Source: Betaproteobacteria bacterium (lineage in GTDB: Bacteria; Pseudomonadota; Gammaproteobacteria; Burkholderiales; Rhodocyclaceae). From it: a DNA stretch of 32,501 nucleotides. Below are positions 31,480-32,501 of the stretch, piece after piece (positions within the stretch are counted from its first letter, which is position 1; every line of letters begins with the position of its first letter). The notes under the pieces are model-generated. The model was given only the letters and a program-made list of their open reading frames with translations, searched no databases and was not told the origin of the DNA. The stretch covers positions 1 to 32,501 of the forward strand of contig JAGVUA010000137.1 of assembly GCA_019136545.1 (NCBI GenBank). Reading direction: 5' to 3'. The translations under genes were made by a program, and so were the position numbers.

Positions 31480-32416
31480 AGCTCATCACCCGCTCCATGC
31501 GGCGCTCGACAAGCTCGGCTGGCGAGAGCGTGGCCACCTGTTTCAACTGATCCTGCAAGGCCTTCTTGAGTGCAACCGCCATGGCGCGATGATCGCGGTG
31601 CGCGCCACCGACCGGTTCGGTGACCACGCGATCCACCAGCCCCAAGGATTTCAGGCGCGCCGCGGTGATGCCCATGGTCTCGGCGGCATCGGCGGCTTTT
31701 TCCGCACTCTTCCACAGGATGGACGCGCAGCCCTCCGGAGAAATCACCGAGTATGTGGAATACTGCAGCATCAACAGTGCGTCGCCGACGGCCACGGCCA
31801 GCGCGCCGCCAGAACCGCCTTCGCCGATCACGGTGGCAATGAGCGGCACTTTGATCTGAGTCATTTCATAGAGGTTTCGACCGATCGCCTCCGATTGGCC
31901 GCGCTCCTCGGCATCGATGCCAGGATAGGCGCCCGGCGTATCGACGAAAGTGAATAGCGGCAGGTCGAAGCGCTCGGCAAGCCTCATCAGGCGAAGCGCC
32001 TTGCGGTAGCCCTCGGGTCGAGGCATGCCGAAATTCCGAAAGATCTTTTCCTTGGTGTCCCGACCCTTTTGGTGGCCGATCACCACGCACGACTGGCCAT
32101 TGAAGCGGGCGAGCCCGCCGACGATGGCATGGTCATCGGCAAAGGTACGGTCACCATGCAGTTCCTCGAAGTCGGTAAACATATGCTCGATGTAATCAAG
32201 CGTGTAGGGACGTTGAGGATGCCTTGCCACCTGCGCGATTTGCCAAGGCGTGAGCTTGGCGTAAATATCCCGGGTGAGGGATAGGCTCTTCGCCTCGAGC
32301 CGGCTGATTTCCTCGGAAATATCGACAGCCGAATCGTCCTGGACAAAGCGGAGTTGCTCGATCTTGCCTTCTAGCTCGGCAATGGGTTGTTCGAAATCCA
32401 GAAAGGTCGTCTTCAT
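31448..32416 (-). CDS. accA: Acetyl-CoA carboxylase carboxyltransferase subunit alpha
   Basis: This 322-residue protein (E. coli 319) forms, with AccD, the carboxyltransferase that makes malonyl-CoA for fatty acid synthesis. The start [20 protein letters not shown] is the family N-terminus. Core motifs include [37 protein letters not shown] and [15 protein letters not shown], then [15 protein letters not shown]. The frame is open seven codons further upstream, but family starts support 32416. No good Shine-Dalgarno is present. It overlaps tilS by 32 bp, and accA-tilS is a common betaproteobacterial pair. Confidence 0.96.
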   Translation of the reverse strand: MKTTFLDFEQPIAELEGKIEQLRFVQDDSAVDISEEISRLEAKSLSLTRDIYAKLTPWQIAQVARHPQRPYTLDYIEHMFTDFEELHGDRTFADDHAIVGGLARFNGQSCVVIGHQKGRDTKEKIFRNFGMPRPEGYRKALRLMRLAERFDLPLFTFVDTPGAYPGIDAEERGQSEAIGRNLYEMTQIKVPLIATVIGEGGSGGALAVAVGDALLMLQYSTYSVISPEGCASILWKSAEKAADAAETMGITAARLKSLGLVDRVVTEPVGGAHRDHRAMAVALKKALQDQLKQVATLSPAELVERRMERVMSYGRYKEIALH

Positions 32417-32423
32417 GGCTCGA

Positions 32424-32429
32424 ATTGTA
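32424..32429 (-). promoter_or_regulatory. Candidate -10 hexamer before accA
   Basis: TACAAT on the minus strand lies 7 bases before the accA ATG. RNA starting 7 bases after it would begin almost at the ATG. No -35 box fits at 16-18 bases. Either this is chance or the accA mRNA is nearly leaderless. Confidence 0.3.
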
Positions 32430-32440
32430 CAGTCCAAAGC

Positions 32441-32476
32441 GACGAAGCCCGTCAGGGGAAACTGACGGGCTTCGTT
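32441..32476. terminator. Strong hairpin upstream of accA, probable terminator of the next gene
   Basis: Arms 32441-32455 (GACGAAGCCCGTCAG) and 32462-32476 pair over 15 positions (14 Watson-Crick, one G-T at the base) around a 6-nt loop. Neither strand has a full T-run after the stem; the plus strand has TTCGTTGTTG. It most likely ends transcription of whatever gene lies beyond the window, but could also shape accA expression. Bases after 32476 show nothing else. Confidence 0.55.
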
Positions 32477-32501
32477 GTTGAGGGGAAGTCTGGCGCTGAC
32501 C

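Overview
The window is a GC-rich, gene-dense piece of a bacterial chromosome, almost certainly from a betaproteobacterium. The best match in style is the Rhodocyclales/Azoarcus-Thauera-like group, but this is inferred from gene order and protein flavour, not from a database search. The strongest clue is the minus-strand block ndk-rlmN-pilF-rodZ-ispG-hisS-yfgM-bamB-der-hfq-hflX-hflK-hflC-DUF2065-hisZ-purA, a conserved betaproteobacterial housekeeping order. HisZ, the catalytically inert HisRS-like partner of short HisG, fits the same assignment. No RNA gene, CRISPR array, insertion sequence or phage gene was seen, and no stretch over 300 bases lacks a gene.

Layout. (1) 1-3500: mfd, the transcription-repair coupling factor, on the plus strand. 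(2) 3511-5754: a minus-strand membrane sensor histidine kinase with three PAS domains and no receiver, convergent with mfd and divergent from aroG. (3) 5882-8984: a plus-strand set of aroG (DAHP synthase), a DUF1015 protein and an enoyl-CoA hydratase. (4) 8985-9145: a convergent intergenic space holding a strongly structured inverted-repeat element. (5) 9146-24558: the large minus-strand housekeeping block, covering nucleotide supply (ndk, purA), RNA and translation (rlmN, hisS, hfq, der, hflX), envelope assembly (bamB, yfgM, rodZ, pilF), isoprenoids (ispG), histidine synthesis (hisZ) and control of membrane proteolysis (hflKC). Many neighbours share 4-nt stop/start overlaps. (6) 24654-30518: a C4-dicarboxylate-type uptake module, made of a minus-strand TRAP transporter dctP-dctQ-dctM ended by a good intrinsic terminator, and a divergent plus-strand sensor kinase/FixJ-type regulator pair. 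The shared promoter region carries two perfect palindromes. (7) 30466-32416: tilS and accA on the minus strand. TilS lacks its usual C-terminal domain and overlaps the regulator gene tail to tail.

The points most worth a second look are: no stop codon between ispG and hisS, giving one continuous 872-codon frame, with a run of seven G (C on the coding strand) at the end of ispG where a 1-nt change would restore a normal stop; the folded element between the enoyl-CoA hydratase gene and purA; the palindromes between dctP and its two-component system; and the shortened TilS. I see no clear sign of a wholly new system. Most of the window is well-known core genome.
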